A stretch of 64,000 bases of DNA from Gemmatimonadales bacterium (GCA_009840115.1 VXOJ01000032.1:1-64000), one strand, 5' to 3'; positions 54,343 to 64,000 are shown, counted from the first letter of the stretch. Notes: generated from the letters alone by a model not told the origin. Numbers and translations: made by a program.

Positions 54343-56766
54343 ATGTCATCCGAGTCGAACGAGACTTCGAACGAGACGTCACGTCGGTCGTGGGTCCACC
54401 ACGGGAGCCGCCGTCCCGGCGGGATTTCTCCGTCGGCGCCGTCCCGCTCCGCCGCCGTGAACCCCCCTCCGACGCCGGACGCCGCGACCCGCGAGACCCC
54501 GACCCGCGAGACCCCGACGCCCGAGGCCGCGCCGCCCGTCGAGATCTCGCCGGCCCCGGAGAACGGCGCCGATCCCACGCCGCGTCCGTCCGGCCCGGAG
54601 TTCGGCCACCGCGTGGGGGGCGTCCCGGTGCTCCCGCGCGCCGTAGCCCCGAACCCTGTTCCCGACGGCGCGAAGCCGAGCCACCCGTCGCTCTATTTCA
54701 ACGCGGAACTCAGTTGGCTGGACTTCAACTGGCGCGTGCTCTACCAGGCCATGGACGAGCGGACGCCGCTGCTGGAGCGGCTCCGCTTCCTCGCGATCAC
54801 GGAGAACAACCTCGACGAATTCGTGATGAAGCAGGTCGGCGGCCTCAAGCGCGTGCTGGGGGCGGGCGTGGTGAAGCCATCGCCGGACGGCCTGGGGCCC
54901 GCGGAACAGCTGGACCTCGTGCGCGAGGGCGTCCGCACCATGCGGACCCGGCTGGCCGAGGTGTGGGAGGGCGACCTCCGGCCGCGCCTCGCGGCGGAAC
55001 TCGACATCGCCGTGCGCGACTTCGAGGACCTGAACGACCAGGAACGCGAGCATGTGCGCCGCGTGTTCGCGGATCGGATCTATCCGGTCCTCACGCCGCT
55101 GGCCGTGGACCCGGGGCACCCGTTCCCCTTCCTGTCCAACATGAGCCTCTCGCTCGCCCTCATGCTCGAGCACCCGGAACGCCGGACCCGCCACTTCGCC
55201 CGGGTGAAGATCCCCACGGCGCTGCGCTGGGTCGAACTCCCGGAGAGCGGGCACGTAGTCCCCGTCGAGCAGGTCGTGCGGCACTTCGCGGGCGAGCTCT
55301 TCCGGGGGATGACGATCGAGAGCGCTTCGCTCTTCCGCGTCACCCGGAACGCGGACGTGGCCCGGGACGAAGAGGTGGCGGACGACCTCCTGCAGATGAT
55401 CTCCGAGGAGATCCGCGAGCGGCGCTTCGCGCGCGTGGTTCGCCTGGAGGTGGAGCCGGGCATGCCCGACGACGTGCGACAGTTCCTGGTTCGCCAGCTC
55501 GAACTGGACGAGGAAGACCTGTACGAGATCCCGGGCCTGCTCGAGATGTCGGGTTTCTGGCAGATCGCGGCCGAGGGCCCCTGGGAGCACCGGTACGAAC
55601 CCTGGGAGCCGATGATCCCGCCCCGCCTGATCCGCGAAGGCGAGACGGAGGACCGTCCCGACATCTTCACGGTGATTCGTGCCGGGGATCTCATGGTGCA
55701 CCATCCGTACGAGTCCTTCACCGCGACGGTGCAGCGGTTCATCGAGGAGGCCGCCGCGGACCCCGCGGTCGTGGCCATCAAGCAGACGCTCTACCGGACG
55801 GCGGAGCACTCCCGGATCATCGCCGCGCTGGTGCGGGCGGCCGAGGCGGGCAAGGCGGTCGCCGTGCTCGTGGAGGTCACGGCCCGCTTCGACGAGGCCG
55901 ACAACATGGAGTGGGCGTCCGTGCTGGAGGAGGCCGGCGTCAACGTGACGTACGGGCTCGTCGGGCTGAAGACGCACGCGAAGGTTGCCCTCGTGGTCCG
56001 CGAGGAAGGGGACGAGATCCGCACCTACTGCCACATCGGCACCGGCAACTACAACTCCGAGACCGCGCAGATCTACGCGGACCTCGGGATCCTCACGTCG
56101 CGCCCGGAAATCGGCCGCGACGCGGTGAACCTGTTCCATTACCTGACCGGATACGCCCCCGACCAGCAGTACGAGGCACTCATCGTGGCTCCCCGCGATC
56201 TGCGACAGGCCCTCACCGCCCGGATCGAGCGCGAGATCTCGCACGTCGAGGCCGGCCGGAAGGGCCGCATGATCATGAAGATGAACGGTCTCGACGACCC
56301 GAAGATGATCCGCGCCCTCTACGCCGCGTCCGCCGCCGGCGTGAAGGTCGACCTCATCATCCGCGGCCAGTGCCGGCTCCGCCCCGGGATCCCCGGCTTC
56401 AGCGAGAACATCCGGGTGCGCAGCATCGTCGGACGGTTCCTGGAGCACGACCGGATCTTCTGGTGGGAGAACGACGGGAGCCCCGAGGTGTGGATCGGGA
56501 GCGCGGACTGGCGCCGCCGAAACCTCGACAACCGCGTCGAGGTGCTGCTGCCCGTCCGCGACAAGCGGATCCGGAAGCGCCTGCGCAAGACCCTGCGCTT
56601 CGCCCTCCGCGACAATCAGCGCGCCTGGGAACTGCGGCCGACGGGAGAGTACGTGCTATGCGAGCCCGCGCCGGACGCGCGTCCCATCGACTACCAGAGC
56701 CGGATGCTGAAAGCGGTCCGGAAGCGCCGCCGCAAGGTGGACGATCACTGGAGCGCCTCGCACTGA
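54343..56766 (+). CDS. ppk1: polyphosphate kinase 1
   Basis: 807 residues from ATG 54343 (GGAG upstream). The first about 115 residues are a Pro/Ser/Thr-rich extension with a repeated RETPTRETPTPE; typical PPK1 starts at LYFNAELSWLDFNWRVLYQA. Conserved core: RFLAITENNLDEF, FSALTPLA-like VLTPLAVDPGHPFPF, the autophosphorylated His in GLKTHAKVALV (about 545) and the second site EHDRIFWWEN (about 700). Makes polyphosphate from ATP. Convergent with phoU. Confidence 0.95.
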   Translation: MSSESNETSNETSRRSWVHHGSRRPGGISPSAPSRSAAVNPPPTPDAATRETPTRETPTPEAAPPVEISPAPENGADPTPRPSGPEFGHRVGGVPVLPRAVAPNPVPDGAKPSHPSLYFNAELSWLDFNWRVLYQAMDERTPLLERLRFLAITENNLDEFVMKQVGGLKRVLGAGVVKPSPDGLGPAEQLDLVREGVRTMRTRLAEVWEGDLRPRLAAELDIAVRDFEDLNDQEREHVRRVFADRIYPVLTPLAVDPGHPFPFLSNMSLSLALMLEHPERRTRHFARVKIPTALRWVELPESGHVVPVEQVVRHFAGELFRGMTIESASLFRVTRNADVARDEEVADDLLQMISEEIRERRFARVVRLEVEPGMPDDVRQFLVRQLELDEEDLYEIPGLLEMSGFWQIAAEGPWEHRYEPWEPMIPPRLIREGETEDRPDIFTVIRAGDLMVHHPYESFTATVQRFIEEAAADPAVVAIKQTLYRTAEHSRIIAALVRAAEAGKAVAVLVEVTARFDEADNMEWASVLEEAGVNVTYGLVGLKTHAKVALVVREEGDEIRTYCHIGTGNYNSETAQIYADLGILTSRPEIGRDAVNLFHYLTGYAPDQQYEALIVAPRDLRQALTARIEREISHVEAGRKGRMIMKMNGLDDPKMIRALYAASAAGVKVDLIIRGQCRLRPGIPGFSENIRVRSIVGRFLEHDRIFWWENDGSPEVWIGSADWRRRNLDNRVEVLLPVRDKRIRKRLRKTLRFALRDNQRAWELRPTGEYVLCEPAPDARPIDYQSRMLKAVRKRRRKVDDHWSASH

Positions 56767-56793
56767 CCCAGGCCGGGCGACGCACGGGCGACC

Positions 56794-56810
56794 GCTGCGC
56801 CAAGCGCAGC
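56794..56810. terminator. hairpin between convergent ppk1 and phoU
   Basis: GCTGCGC-caa-GCGCAGC is a perfect 7-bp stem in the 51-base gap between the two stops. There is no T-run, so it may act only as a weak two-way terminator. Confidence 0.4.
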
Positions 56811-56817
56811 CACGGCG

Positions 56818-57486
56818 CTAGGCGGGGTCCGGTGAGCTCTCCTGGTGCCGGATCGTGATTCCCTGGACCATGTAGACGACGTCCTCGCCGATGTTCGTCG
56901 CGAGGTCGCCGATCCGTTCGAGATTGCGGCCGATGAGGATGACCTGCAGGCACGCCGACAGGTTGTAGTCCGGCATATGCGTGATCATCACCCGGCTCAG
57001 TGAATCCTGGAGCTGGTCCAGCCGGTCGTCCCGCGCGATCACGGACCGGGCGTCCTCCGCGTTCCGATGCGCGAACGCGTCGAGCGCATCCCGCAGCATC
57101 GCCCTCGCCATGCGGCTCATCTCGTCCAGTTCGGGCGGGATCGGCACCTTCTTCTCGGCTCGCGCCAGCCGCTCGGCCGCTTCGGCGATGTTCACCGCGT
57201 GGTCGCCGATCCGCTCGAGGTCGTTGTTGATCTTGAGGACCGTGACGAGTACCCGGAGGTCGCTCGCGACCGGATGGTGGAGCGCGAGGATCTCCACCGT
57301 GGATTCCTCGACCTCCACCTCGGCCCGGTCGATCGCGTCGTCCGCTTCCCGGATCGGCTCCGCATCCACGGCCGGCTGGCCCACGAGCGCCATGGCCCGC
57401 TGAACGAGTTGCTCGATGTCATGCGCCATCCGGTGGAGCGTGCGCGTGACATCGTCGAGCCGGTCGTCGAACTGCCTGAAGGACAC
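56818..57486 (-). CDS. phoU: phosphate signalling protein PhoU
   Basis: 222 residues with two PhoU repeats (about 15-105 and 115-205), each with its E/D-x3-D metal motif: KINNDLERIGDHAVNIAE and LIGRNLERIGDLATNIGED. Links Pst transporter state to PhoR and damps phosphate uptake. 4 bases after pstB. Confidence 0.95.
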   Translation of the reverse strand: MSFRQFDDRLDDVTRTLHRMAHDIEQLVQRAMALVGQPAVDAEPIREADDAIDRAEVEVEESTVEILALHHPVASDLRVLVTVLKINNDLERIGDHAVNIAEAAERLARAEKKVPIPPELDEMSRMARAMLRDALDAFAHRNAEDARSVIARDDRLDQLQDSLSRVMITHMPDYNLSACLQVILIGRNLERIGDLATNIGEDVVYMVQGITIRHQESSPDPA

Positions 57487-57490
57487 TGCG

Positions 57491-58252
57491 CTAGCCCATC
57501 CGACCCGTGATGTAGTCTTCGGTTCGTCGGTCCTCCGGGTTGGTGAACAAGCGCTGCGTCTCCTTGTACTCGACGAGTTCGCCCATGTAGAGGAAGGCGG
57601 TGTCGTCGCTGATGCGGGCGGCCTGCCGCATGTTATTCGTCACGATGACGATGGTGTAGTCCCCGCGCAGACTCCCGATGAGGTCTTCGATGCGGCCCGT
57701 CGCGATCGGATCGAGCGCGCTCGCCGGTTCGTCCATGAGGAGCACCTCCGGCTCGACCGCCAGCGCCCGGGCGATGCAGAGCCGCTGCTGCTGTCCGTTC
57801 GAGAGGCCGAGGGCGTCCGCGTCGAGCCGGTGGCTCACCTCGTCCCACAGCGACGCCGCCCGCAGCGAAACCTCCACGCGATCGCGGATGTCGTCCTTGA
57901 AGCCGTTGATCCGCAGCCCGAACGCGATGTTCTCGAAGATCGATTTCGGAAAGGGGTTCGGCCTCTGGAACACCATCCCGATCGAGCGCCGCACATCCGC
58001 CGGATCGACCGCCGGCCCGTACAGATCCCGGCCCCGAAACAGCACCTGCCCGGTGAGGCGGGCCTCCGGCACGAGGTCGTTCAGTCGGTTGAAGCAGCGC
58101 AGGAGTGTGCTCTTCCCGCAGCCTGACGGTCCGATGAAGGCCACCACCCGCCGCTCCGGTATCCGGAGCGAGATGTCTTCGATCACGCGCGTCTCGCCAT
58201 AGCGGACGCCGAGTCCGATGGTCTCGAGGACCGCATCCGACGGCACGATCAC
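57491..58252 (-). CDS. pstB: phosphate ABC transporter ATP-binding protein
   Basis: 253 residues from GTG 58252, which overlaps the pstA stop by 4 bases. Walker [10 protein letters not shown] (about 40-48), PstB-typical [11 protein letters not shown] and [20 protein letters not shown], signature [15 protein letters not shown] (Asn for the usual Gly) and Walker [14 protein letters not shown]. Confidence 0.95.
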   Translation of the reverse strand: MIVPSDAVLETIGLGVRYGETRVIEDISLRIPERRVVAFIGPSGCGKSTLLRCFNRLNDLVPEARLTGQVLFRGRDLYGPAVDPADVRRSIGMVFQRPNPFPKSIFENIAFGLRINGFKDDIRDRVEVSLRAASLWDEVSHRLDADALGLSNGQQQRLCIARALAVEPEVLLMDEPASALDPIATGRIEDLIGSLRGDYTIVIVTNNMRQAARISDDTAFLYMGELVEYKETQRLFTNPEDRRTEDYITGRMG

Positions 58253-59133
58253 CTCTCGTATCGGTTTCGAATCAGGACCGCGGCGGCGTTCATCAGCAAC
58301 AGTGCCCCCAGGAGTACAACTATGGCTCCTGCCGCCAGCGCGCGGAACTCCCCTTGCGGTTCCGTCGTCCAGTTGAAGATCTGGACCGGGAGGGCCGTGA
58401 ACGGGTCCGTGGCCGAGACGGGATCGAACGCGGTGAACGTGAAGGCCCCGATGACGAGAAGCGGGGCCGTCTCTCCCCCCGCGCGGGAAAGGCTGAGAAT
58501 CGTCCCCGAGAGGATTCGGGGCATGGCCGCCGGAAGCACGTGATGCCGGATCGCCTGCCAGCGCGTGGCGCCGAGCGCGTACGCGGCCGCCCGCAGCGAG
58601 CCGGGCACCGCGCGGATCGCCTCGCGGGCCGCGATGATGACGAGCGGGAGCACGAGCAGAGACAGCGTCGCCGCCCCGGTGAGGAGGCTCCGTTCCAGCG
58701 CGAGAAAACGGACCAACACCGCCAGGCCCAGGAGGCCGTACACGATGGACGGCACGCCGGCCAGATTCGCGATGTTCGTCTGCAGCAGCCTCGTGAGGCG
58801 GTTCCGGGGCGCGTATTCCTCGAGGTAGAGTGCGGCGCCCACCCCGAGCGGAAAGGACATCGCCGCCACCAGCGCCAGCATCCCCGCGCTGCTCAGGATG
58901 GCGGATCGGATCCCCGCGCGTTCGGGAAAGCGCGACGGATCGTTCGCAAGGAAGTCGGGCGAGAGCGCCGGAATCCCGACCGTGAGGATGCTCACGAGGA
59001 GGACCAGGAGCGACGCGACGCCGAATGCCACCGCGAAGCGGCACAGCCACATGAAGCGGATGCCCGCGCGGCGCCGGGCCTCGACGCGCGGTTCGAAGCG
59101 GCCGCCGCGAAGCCGTCCGGACGGGAAGCTCAC
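58249..59133 (-). CDS. pstA: phosphate ABC transporter permease PstA
   Basis: 294 residues from GTG 59133, overlapping the pstC stop. Six membrane segments, [39 protein letters not shown] and the EAA-like loop [19 protein letters not shown] that contacts PstB. Confidence 0.94.
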   Translation of the reverse strand: MSFPSGRLRGGRFEPRVEARRRAGIRFMWLCRFAVAFGVASLLVLLVSILTVGIPALSPDFLANDPSRFPERAGIRSAILSSAGMLALVAAMSFPLGVGAALYLEEYAPRNRLTRLLQTNIANLAGVPSIVYGLLGLAVLVRFLALERSLLTGAATLSLLVLPLVIIAAREAIRAVPGSLRAAAYALGATRWQAIRHHVLPAAMPRILSGTILSLSRAGGETAPLLVIGAFTFTAFDPVSATDPFTALPVQIFNWTTEPQGEFRALAAGAIVVLLGALLLMNAAAVLIRNRYER

Positions 59134-60059
59134 GTGTGACTCTCGCGGAAGCGGGCCGCCATGCGCTGACTCACGAGGTTGAGGGCCAGCGTGATGAAGA
59201 ACAGGACCAGGCCGACGGCGAAGAGGGCGCGGTATCCGATGGTCCCGGAGGGTGCGTCGCCCAGGCTCGCCTGTACGACGTACGCCGTCATCGTCTGAAC
59301 GCTCTCGAACACGTCCAGCGTCATCCGCGGCGTCGCGCCGGCGGCCAGCGCCACGACCATCGTCTCGGCGACCGCGCGCGAGATGGCCAGGATGAAGCTG
59401 GCCGCGATCCCGGGGAGGCCGGCCGGCACGACGACACGCGTCGACACCTCGAGCCGGGTGGCGCCGAGGCCGTACGCGGCCTCCCGCAGCGAACGGGGCA
59501 CTGCGCTCAGGGCATCCCCGGACAGGGATGAGACCATGGGGAGGATCATGATGCCGACGACGACGGCCGCGCTCGCGGCACTGAAGACTCCGGCGCCCGG
59601 GAAGACGGCCCGCAGAATCGGGGTCACGAAGACGACGGCGAAATAGCCGTAGACGACGGTCGGAATGCCCGCGAGGATCTCGAGCGCGGGTTTGACGATC
59701 CGCTTCGTCTGTCTCGACGCGTATTCGCTGAGGTAGATCGCCGTCGCCAGGCCCGCCGGGAGCGCGACGAGCGCCGCCCCCCCCGCGACGAGGAGCGTGC
59801 CGTTCAGGAGCGGGAGAATCCCGAAAGACCGTGGAGCCGGATCCGGAGACCAGCGCGTGCCGGCGAGGAACTCGAGGGGGGACACCTCGGTGAAGAAGCC
59901 GAGTGACTGGGTGAGCAGTACGACGACGATCCCGACGGTCGTCAGGATCGAGACCGCGCCACAGCCGAAGAGCAGCGCCCCGATCAGGCGCTCGCCCCAC
60001 CGGCTGCGACCGGCTCGAAGCCGCCCATGAGGCCGCAGCCGTCCGTCAGGCCGGGACAT
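59130..60059 (-). CDS. pstC: phosphate ABC transporter permease PstC
   Basis: 309 residues. Six to seven membrane segments; [39 protein letters not shown] and [20 protein letters not shown] are PstC-typical. Start overlaps the phoR end by 14 bases. Confidence 0.94.
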   Translation of the reverse strand: MSRPDGRLRPHGRLRAGRSRWGERLIGALLFGCGAVSILTTVGIVVVLLTQSLGFFTEVSPLEFLAGTRWSPDPAPRSFGILPLLNGTLLVAGGAALVALPAGLATAIYLSEYASRQTKRIVKPALEILAGIPTVVYGYFAVVFVTPILRAVFPGAGVFSAASAAVVVGIMILPMVSSLSGDALSAVPRSLREAAYGLGATRLEVSTRVVVPAGLPGIAASFILAISRAVAETMVVALAAGATPRMTLDVFESVQTMTAYVVQASLGDAPSGTIGYRALFAVGLVLFFITLALNLVSQRMAARFRESHT

Positions 60060-61311
60060 CGACGCTCTCTCGGTCCGGTCTCCGGGCGGCGTCCGGGAGC
60101 GTGAACCACACGGTCGTCCCCCGACCCAGCGCGCTTTCGATCCCGATCTCGCCGCCGTGCGCCTCGACGAAGTGCTTCACGATCGCGAGCCCGAGTCCGG
60201 TCCCTCCCCGCGCGCGCGAACGGGCCGGGTCAACCCGGTAGAAGCGCTCGAACACGCGCTCGACGTGCACGGAGGCGATCCCCGGCCCGCGGTCGGAGAC
60301 TTCCACGCGCTGGAACCGTCCATCCGACGCGACCCGCACGCTGATGGCCGGATCCTCGTCGCTGTAGCGCGCCGCGTTGTCGAGCAGGTTCCGCATGACC
60401 TGACGTACCGCATCCGGGTCCGCCCAGGCGAACTCCCCGGTCCCCGACACGCGCAGCTCGAGGTCGTCCGCCCGCACTTTCGGCGAGAGCGTCTCCCAGG
60501 CCTCCCGGGCAATCGCCCCGACCGAGACCGTCTCCGGCTCGGGGCTCCAGCTGCCCGATTCGAGGAGAGACAGGTCGAGCAGGTCATCGACCAGATAGCG
60601 CATGCGCGTCGCATTGAAGAGGATGCGCCGGGCAAACCCACCTGCCTGATCCGCGTCGATGCCTCCTTCGACGAGTGCCTCGGCGAAACCGACCACGCTC
60701 GTGAGCGGCGTCTTGAGTTCGTGCGACACGTTGGCCACGAAATCCCGGCGGACCCCCTCGAGTCGCCGCAGGACGGTGAGGTCGTGGAGTACGATGATGG
60801 CGCCCGACCGGTGTGGCCGGGTCGACATCAGCACGGTGTGTTCGCCGAGCTCCACCTCCGCCGTCGTGGATTCTCCCCCCTGCGCGGCGCTCACGGCCTC
60901 GGCGATGCCGGGAGAACGGAAGAGCGTGCCGACTCGAGCCCCGGGGGCGACATCGCGCCCGGCCCAGCGCTCGAAGGCGGGGTTGCAGAGACTCACGAGT
61001 CCTTCCCGGTCGATGAAGGCGAGGCCATCGTCCAGCCGGTCGAACAGCACCCGCAGGTCGCCGGACTCGCGTTCGGAGACCTTCACGCGGTCGCGAATGC
61101 GGTCGACGGCTTCCCGCGCCTCTCCGAGTTCCCGGTCAGTCTTGCGGGCCACGAGTCGGGCGGCCGGCCACAGCAGGAGCAGGATTCCCCCGAGGACGGC
61201 GAACTCGACCCCCACGCCCGTCCCGTCGAGGCGGAGGCTGAACCGGGCGGCGGCGTACGCCACGACGAGCACCGCGGCGGCGGCCAGAAAGAAGCGGTTC
61301 GCCAGTCTCAC
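60046..61311 (-). CDS. phoR: phosphate regulon sensor histidine kinase PhoR
   Basis: 421 residues from GTG 61311. Two N-terminal membrane helices (about 3-55), a PAS domain (about 95-185), HisKA with [20 protein letters not shown] (His about 195), and HATPase with [13 protein letters not shown] and [18 protein letters not shown]. The short periplasmic part matches PhoR, which senses phosphate through PstSCAB-PhoU rather than directly. Confidence 0.93.
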   Translation of the reverse strand: MRLANRFFLAAAAVLVVAYAAARFSLRLDGTGVGVEFAVLGGILLLLWPAARLVARKTDRELGEAREAVDRIRDRVKVSERESGDLRVLFDRLDDGLAFIDREGLVSLCNPAFERWAGRDVAPGARVGTLFRSPGIAEAVSAAQGGESTTAEVELGEHTVLMSTRPHRSGAIIVLHDLTVLRRLEGVRRDFVANVSHELKTPLTSVVGFAEALVEGGIDADQAGGFARRILFNATRMRYLVDDLLDLSLLESGSWSPEPETVSVGAIAREAWETLSPKVRADDLELRVSGTGEFAWADPDAVRQVMRNLLDNAARYSDEDPAISVRVASDGRFQRVEVSDRGPGIASVHVERVFERFYRVDPARSRARGGTGLGLAIVKHFVEAHGGEIGIESALGRGTTVWFTLPDAARRPDRESVDVPA

Positions 61312-61333
61312 GGAGCGGGTCCTCTCGAGCGCG

Positions 61334-62029
61334 CTACTTGTCGAGCGCGCGGAATCGGTAGCCGATCCCCCGCACCGTTTCGAGGAGGGAGGCGGCATTG
61401 CCAAGCTTGGTTCTCAGCCGGGCGACGTGCATGTCGACCGTGCGCGTCTCGATCGCCGCGTTCGTGTCCCAGACGGCCTGAAGCAACTGGCGGCGGGTCT
61501 GCACGCGCCCCCGTCTCTCCAGCATCACTTCCAGCAGGCGATACTCGAGCCGCGTCAAGTCGACCTCCACGCCCTCCGAGAAAACCCGGTGCGCCTCCCG
61601 GTCGAGTACGACCGGTCCCACCGTTACCCTCCGCGACGTGGAGACGGGTTCGGCCTTCGACCGCCGCAGGAGCGCCTCGACCCGAAGCGTGAGTTCGCGG
61701 GCACTGAACGGCTTCGTGATGTAGTCGTCCGCGCCGACCTCGAATCCCCTGACCCGCTCGTCCTCCTCCCGCCTCGCCGTCAGGAGGATCACGGGCATCG
61801 AACTCGTGCTCTCGGCGCCCCGCAGCCGCTGCAGCACCTCGTATCCGTCCATGCCGGGCAGCATGAGATCGAGGATGATGAGGTCCGGCTGCTCGGCCTC
61901 CGCCGAGGTCAGCGCTCCCTGCCCGTTCACGGCAGTCGTGACGCGGTATCCTTCGCGGCTCAGGTGATAGACGAGCACGCTGAGGATGTCCGGTTCGTCG
62001 TCCACCACCAGGATCTGTGCGTCCGGCAT
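61334..62029 (-). CDS. phoB: phosphate regulon response regulator PhoB
   Basis: 231 residues from ATG 62029, with GGAG 5 bases before it; in-frame TTG 62047 is less likely. Receiver domain ILVVDDEPDILSVLVYHL with phospho-acceptor in LIILDLMLPGMDGYEVL, then an OmpR-type winged helix (LTRLEYRLLEVMLERRGRV, TRTVDMHVARLRTKLG). First gene of the operon phoB-phoR-pstC-pstA-pstB-phoU. Confidence 0.94.
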   Translation of the reverse strand: MPDAQILVVDDEPDILSVLVYHLSREGYRVTTAVNGQGALTSAEAEQPDLIILDLMLPGMDGYEVLQRLRGAESTSSMPVILLTARREEDERVRGFEVGADDYITKPFSARELTLRVEALLRRSKAEPVSTSRRVTVGPVVLDREAHRVFSEGVEVDLTRLEYRLLEVMLERRGRVQTRRQLLQAVWDTNAAIETRTVDMHVARLRTKLGNAASLLETVRGIGYRFRALDK

Positions 62030-62098
62030 CACTCCATCCGCGTCCAACGGGTTCAGGGCGGGCGGTATCGTAACACGCGACAGAGCGCGTTTCGACCC

Positions 62099-62116
62099 GT
62101 GACGAACTCGTGACAG
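62099..62116 (-). promoter_or_regulatory. Pho-box-like direct repeat upstream of phoB
   Basis: On the minus strand CTGTCAC, four bases, TCGTCAC: two 7-base units with an 11-base period, the arrangement of the E. coli Pho box (CTGTCAT units). It lies about 70 bases before the phoB start, fitting autoregulation under phosphate limitation. Confidence 0.55.
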
Positions 62117-62171
62117 TTCCCTGTCTGGAGACGTTACCCGGCCCGCCTATCCTCCCCCCATGACAAGTCCG

Positions 62172-63050
62172 TCAGTAGTCCACCGGTCTCAGGTACCATT
62201 CCCCGATCGCGGTCGGCGAGAGCATCGCGACCGTCGGCAGGTGGCGCTTCCAGTGTGTGCTTTCGAGTCGCTCGGCGACGAGTTCGACCTTCTTCCTCTC
62301 GAACCCCGCCTCGACGAGATCATCCGGCCCGCGTCCGGAAATCAGGTGATGGAGGATGAGGTCGGCTTCGGGGTAGGCGACTCCCAGGTCGTCCTCATCC
62401 GTCTGTCCCTGGATCAGATCCGCCGTCGCCGGCTTGTCGACGACCTCGGCGGGCACGCCGACGGCCCGCGCGAGCGCCCACACCTGGCTCTTGAACAAGT
62501 CTCCGAGCGGGTTCACCGGCGGGGAGTCGTCCGCGTGCCAGGTATAGTAGCCGAGGAGACGCTCGGACTTGTTTCCGGTACCGACGGGGAGGGCGGAGAG
62601 CTTGAAGGCCTGGTCGAAGAGGACAATCATGCGCTGGCGCGCGGCCACATTGCCCCTCCGGTGTCCGCCCGCCCCGGGCTCGAACTCGTCGAGATAGCCG
62701 TCCACGGCCCGCGTGACATCGATCGTGCGCGTCGGAATCCCGAATTCCCCCGCCACGAGGAGGGCGTGCTCGCGGCTCCGGGGGCTCGAGGTCCGGTAGG
62801 GCAACAGGAGGGCGAGCACGGCTTCGGAACCGAGCGCTTCCGCGCACAGCGCCGCCGTGAGGGCGGAATCCACGCCTCCCGACAACCCGACCACCACGCG
62901 GCGGAAACCGCGCCGACGCTCGATCTCCTCTCGAAGGAACTGGACGAGCCAATCCCGCACGAGGTCCGTATCGATGTCGAGCGGGCCCCGGTCGGCGGGG
63001 TGCGGAGCGCGGGCCTCCGCGGTGCCCGGCGGCGGCCAGGCGCCGGTCAT
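62172..63050 (-). CDS. nadE: NAD(+) synthetase, ATP-pyrophosphatase domain only
   Basis: 292 residues. PP-loop GLSGGVDSALTAALCAEALG (about 54-73), ARQRMIVLFDQAFKL, GTGNKSERLLGYYTWHADDS and TADLIQGQTDEDDLGVAYPE. Amidates nicotinate adenine dinucleotide. The glutaminase domain of the usual fused bacterial enzyme is supplied by the gene just upstream, whose stop overlaps this start (ATGA). Confidence 0.93.
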   Translation of the reverse strand: MTGAWPPPGTAEARAPHPADRGPLDIDTDLVRDWLVQFLREEIERRRGFRRVVVGLSGGVDSALTAALCAEALGSEAVLALLLPYRTSSPRSREHALLVAGEFGIPTRTIDVTRAVDGYLDEFEPGAGGHRRGNVAARQRMIVLFDQAFKLSALPVGTGNKSERLLGYYTWHADDSPPVNPLGDLFKSQVWALARAVGVPAEVVDKPATADLIQGQTDEDDLGVAYPEADLILHHLISGRGPDDLVEAGFERKKVELVAERLESTHWKRHLPTVAMLSPTAIGEWYLRPVDY

Positions 63051-63940
63051 TCGCCGTCGGGGGCCGGCCGGCGCACGCCGGATCCCGGACTGTTCACGAG
63101 AAGACGGGTCCAGGACCGTTCGAGGTCCGAAAAGAGCGGCTCTTCGGTGCGGGCGCGCGCGGCCTCGTCGAGGTCCACCCGTACGGGCAGCAGCGCTTCC
63201 TCCCAGAGCGGCCCCGCGAGGAGCCGGTGTCCGTGCGGATCGTAGGCCGCGGACCCGCCGGCGAATCCCTTGCCGCCCTCGAAGCCGACCAGTTGAGACA
63301 CGATGACGAACACGCCATGCTCGGCGGCGATCGCACTCGCGAGGGCGCCCCAGCGGACGACGTTGCCGGGCACTCCGGCCCCGGGGGCGGCCCCCCGCGC
63401 CGGCGAGGCGCTGAGAATGAGGATGATCGACGCGCCGTCGAGCGCGGCGAGCGTGCCGGACACCGAGTGAAAGCCGTCTTCGCAGATCAGCAGCGCGGTC
63501 CGTCCCGGCGGCGCATCGAACGCCCGGATTCCGGCCCCCGCCTCGACGAACCGCTCTTCCTGGAAGACGCCGTAGGTGGCGAGGAACACTTTGCGGTGGA
63601 CGTGAAGGATCCCGCCGCCGGGCCCCAGCGTCGCGTAGAGGGCCGAGTTGTAGATGCCCGTGGCGTCCCGCTCGTAGAAGCCGATCGCGACATCGAGACC
63701 GTCCGCGGCGTCGCCGGCGCGCGCGTTGAGGGCCTCGAACAGTTCCGGGGCCGGGATGGCCTGCTCGCGGACTCCGCCCTCCAGGAAATAGCCGGTGAGC
63801 GCGGTCTCCGGAAACACGATCAAGCGGGGCCGCGGCTCCGACCGGACCGCGCGCCGGATGATCCCCGCGCAGCCGTCCAGCGTCGCGTCGAGGTCGCCCT
63901 TGGAGGGCCGGAACTGGGCGATCGCGATATCGAGCGGCAT
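63047..63940 (-). CDS. nitrilase-family amidase, likely glutaminase partner of NadE
   Basis: 297 residues from ATG 63940; an in-frame TTG at 63976 adds 12 unconserved residues. Nitrilase triad: Glu45 in VFPETALTGYF, Lys in HVHRKVFLATYG (about 122) and Cys in LLICEDGFHS (about 156). The ATGA overlap with the synthetase strongly suggests the two form a glutamine-dependent NAD synthetase. The 60 bases before the window end are non-coding. Confidence 0.88.
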   Translation of the reverse strand: MPLDIAIAQFRPSKGDLDATLDGCAGIIRRAVRSEPRPRLIVFPETALTGYFLEGGVREQAIPAPELFEALNARAGDAADGLDVAIGFYERDATGIYNSALYATLGPGGGILHVHRKVFLATYGVFQEERFVEAGAGIRAFDAPPGRTALLICEDGFHSVSGTLAALDGASIILILSASPARGAAPGAGVPGNVVRWGALASAIAAEHGVFVIVSQLVGFEGGKGFAGGSAAYDPHGHRLLAGPLWEEALLPVRVDLDEAARARTEEPLFSDLERSWTRLLVNSPGSGVRRPAPDGE

Positions 63941-64000
63941 GCGCGTGAACGTCCCCGAAGCGCGCGCCGCTGTCAACGGGCCCGGCCGTCGTCGTTCGGT

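Noticed and set aside
54379-56448. Minus-strand open frame opposite ppk1
   Set aside because: Antisense shadow; the plus strand has both PPK1 active-site motifs.

Overview
The window is high-G+C bacterial chromosome with dense, mostly leaderless-to-tightly-coupled gene order, many GTG/TTG starts, TonB-type outer-membrane proteins and lipoproteins (Gram-negative envelope), a DUF4837-type lipoprotein, a PSP1/RicT protein and a glutaminyl-tRNA synthetase fused to a YqeY-like tail. This mix suggests a Gemmatimonadota-like bacterium, probably free-living or host-associated marine; that placement is an inference from gene style, not a search result.

Region 1 (about 1-6060) is an accessory island of visibly lower G+C and different codon use. 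It carries a HigB-like toxin with a HigA-HTH/ImmA-peptidase fusion on the plus strand, and converging on it a minus-strand array: a two-TM SLATT-like membrane protein, a Pro-rich small protein, two small proteins (one GIY-YIG-like) and a tightly coupled three-gene cassette encoding a thymidylate-synthase-like pyrimidine C5-transferase, a uracil-DNA-glycosylase-fold protein and an alpha-glutamyl/putrescinyl-thymine pyrophosphorylase (clade 3) family protein. The last three look like a chromosomal relative of phage thymine-hypermodification chemistry and are the most interesting content of the window. Region 2 (6065-13475) mixes debris (an IS transposase scrap, a gene-poor stretch) with an exported dihydropyrimidinase-like enzyme, a His-rich lipoprotein, a VapBC-type module, a SLC13 permease with four RCK_C domains, a HEPN/Abi-like fragment and a truncated MbcA/Xre-type antitoxin lying against the 3' end of tRNA-Ile, which probably marks an island edge.

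Region 3 (13559-37540) is core: PhoD phosphatase, dnaE, accA, ricT, metG, an M23 peptidase with a possible attenuated leader, a FadJ-like multifunctional beta-oxidation enzyme, membrane proteins, an M28 peptidase, proS, a TonB receptor and glnS-yqeY. Region 4 (37572-46832) is catabolic: a phenylacetyl-CoA epoxidase cluster in the order paaA-paaD-paaB-paaC with the PaaD zinc ribbon on its own gene, followed by a methyltransferase, then a META lipoprotein with pruA, an OmpA protein and a FabI/SDR reductase. Region 5 (46833-52506) holds a long regulatory-looking spacer, three small unknown genes, a GT87-like and a GT2 glycosyltransferase and an exported amidohydrolase.

Region 6 (52543-62116) is a complete phosphate module: ppx and ppk1 facing phoU-pstB-pstA-pstC-phoR-phoB, with a Pho-box-like direct repeat before phoB but no pstS. 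The window ends with NAD synthetase encoded as two overlapping genes (synthetase and glutaminase-like amidase).
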